Shown here in pieces: positions 13,631-14,451 of a stretch of DNA of 14,451 bases. The DNA comes from Frankia sp. (lineage in GTDB: Bacteria; Actinomycetota; Actinomycetes; Frankiales; Frankiaceae), in assembly GCA_019689615.1 (NCBI GenBank), contig JADGHD010000058.1, positions 1 through 14,451 of the forward strand, read 5' to 3'. The position numbers and the translations under genes were made by a program. Each line of letters begins with the position of its first letter. Position 1 is the stretch's first letter. The notes under the pieces are model-generated. The model did no database searches and was not told where the DNA came from. It worked only from the letters and a program-made list of their open reading frames with translations.

Positions 13631-14377
13631 ATGGCGGACGGACGTAGGACCCGGCTACCCAACGCCAGCGCTGGCCGGCGGCGGGCCGGTCAGGACGGCG
13701 AGGACCGGACACGGGCGGCCGGCTCGACGTCCAAGGGCCAGCGCACCCGCAGGCAGCTGGTCGACGCCGCGCGCGTGGTGTTCGAACGGGACGGCTTCCT
13801 GCGGGCCCGGATCGCCGACATCTGCGACGTCGCCGGGGTGTCCCACGGCACCTTCTACACGTACTTCCTCTCCAAGGAGGAGATCTTCCGGGAGGTGACC
13901 GACTCGGTCGAGGTCGGCCTGCTCACGCTGAGAACGTCGGCGGGCAGGAGCGGGCCGGCGGACCCGGTCGAGCGCATCCGCGCGGCCAACCGGCACTACC
14001 TGGAGACCTACCGGGACAACGCGAAGATCCTCAGCGTGATTCACGAGGTGGCGGCGTTCGACCCGGAGGTGCGCGCGACCCGCGAGGAGCGCCAGGGCGT
14101 GTTCGCGACCTCGATCCGGCGGCGGATCCAGGCGCTGCAGCAGGCCGGGCTCGCCGACCCGGCCATCGACCCGGCCATGGCCGCCAAGGCGCTCGGGGGG
14201 ATGGTCGCGTTCTGGGCCGACAACACCTTCCGCGACGACGCCGAGGCCGACCTCGACGAGGCGGTGGAGCAGCTCACCCTGCTCTGGGTGAACGCGATCG
14301 GCCTGCGGCACTGGCGCGCCGAGGACCCGACGGCGGCGCCGGTCGGGGCGGCGGCGAACGCGTCCGCGGACGAGTAG
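13631..14377 (+). CDS. TetR-family transcriptional regulator (second paralog)
   Basis: The 248-residue protein has a charged, probably disordered N-terminus (1-36), then the TetR DNA-binding domain: RTRRQLVDAARVVFERDGF (38-56) and IADICDVAGVSHGTFYTYFLSKEEIF (61-86). A helical ligand domain follows. The HTH is very close to that of the regulator at 6812 (SHGTFYTYF versus SHGSFYHYF), and the resemblance continues into the ligand domain (PVERIRAANRHYLETYRDNAKIL; LDEAVEQL), so the two are paralogs. GGAGGAG lies 8 nt before the ATG. It follows the LLM gene and probably regulates it and/or the divergent beta-oxidation cluster through palindrome C. The remaining 74 bp to the window edge show no gene. 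Confidence 0.9.
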   Translation: MADGRRTRLPNASAGRRRAGQDGEDRTRAAGSTSKGQRTRRQLVDAARVVFERDGFLRARIADICDVAGVSHGTFYTYFLSKEEIFREVTDSVEVGLLTLRTSAGRSGPADPVERIRAANRHYLETYRDNAKILSVIHEVAAFDPEVRATREERQGVFATSIRRRIQALQQAGLADPAIDPAMAAKALGGMVAFWADNTFRDDAEADLDEAVEQLTLLWVNAIGLRHWRAEDPTAAPVGAAANASADE

Positions 14378-14451
14378 AGGCGCCCGCCCCGGTCCAGGGC
14401 CCCGTCCCCGTTCGCCCGTCACGGCACTGGCCACCTCGTTGCCCGCTGCCC

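Noticed and set aside
12156..13712. Minus-strand open frame opposite the LLM gene
   Set aside because: Arg/Ala/Gly-rich shadow of the LLM gene; no motif and no plausible start context.

Overview
The window is very GC-rich, with strong G/C bias at third codon positions. It is dense in acyl-CoA metabolism genes, short-chain dehydrogenases, a luciferase-like flavin/F420 enzyme and TetR regulators, and it uses GTG and TTG starts. Together these point to a high-GC actinomycete; a Frankia-like or related soil actinobacterium is my best guess from gene style, not proven by the sequence. I saw no tRNA, rRNA, CRISPR array, transposase or phage gene.

Layout. (1) Positions 1-3548, minus strand: a branched-chain-amino-acid-type (HAAT/Liv) ABC importer. 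The two permeases and one ATPase (LivH, LivM, LivG) are fused into one polypeptide, followed with a 4-bp overlap by LivF, which runs off the left edge. No substrate-binding protein is in the window. A good promoter (TTGACG-N17-TATTCA, minus strand) lies about 260 bp upstream. (2) Positions 3894-6461, minus strand: a two-gene unit encoding a DUF35 (zinc ribbon/OB)-thiolase fusion that lacks the usual thiolase nucleophilic cysteine, and a double-hotdog thioesterase-like protein. A TetR regulator (6812-7474, plus) is divergent from it. (3) Positions 7564-8843: a small zinc-ribbon protein (minus) divergent from an SDR oxidoreductase (plus). (4) Positions 8844-9079: a convergent intergenic region with two strong 12-bp-stem hairpins and three 30-bp tandem repeats. 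(5) Positions 9080-12031, minus strand: a compact beta-oxidation-like cluster of HSD10-type 3-hydroxyacyl-CoA dehydrogenase, TesB-type thioesterase and a complete Cys/His/Cys thiolase. (6) Positions 12561-14377, plus strand: a luciferase-like monooxygenase followed by a second TetR regulator, which is a full-length paralog of the first.

How it fits together. The gene set reads as a catabolic locus for an imported carboxylic acid handled as its CoA thioester: uptake by the Liv-type transporter, side-chain oxidation and cleavage by the SDRs and thiolases, CoA release by two thioesterases, and oxidation by the LLM enzyme. The substrate cannot be read from the sequence; steroid/terpenoid-like side chains or other branched acids are only a suggestion, from the Ltp2/DUF35-like fusion.

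Most notable signal. Three intergenic regions carry the same 20-bp palindrome, with half-site consensus close to TRACATTGAC and a GACGTC centre (6511-6530, 7871-7890, 12285-12304). At two of the three, a minus-strand promoter TTGACG-N17-TAGNNT starts inside the palindrome in exactly the same register. This looks like the operator of one or both paralogous TetR proteins and would tie the separate transcription units into one local regulon.
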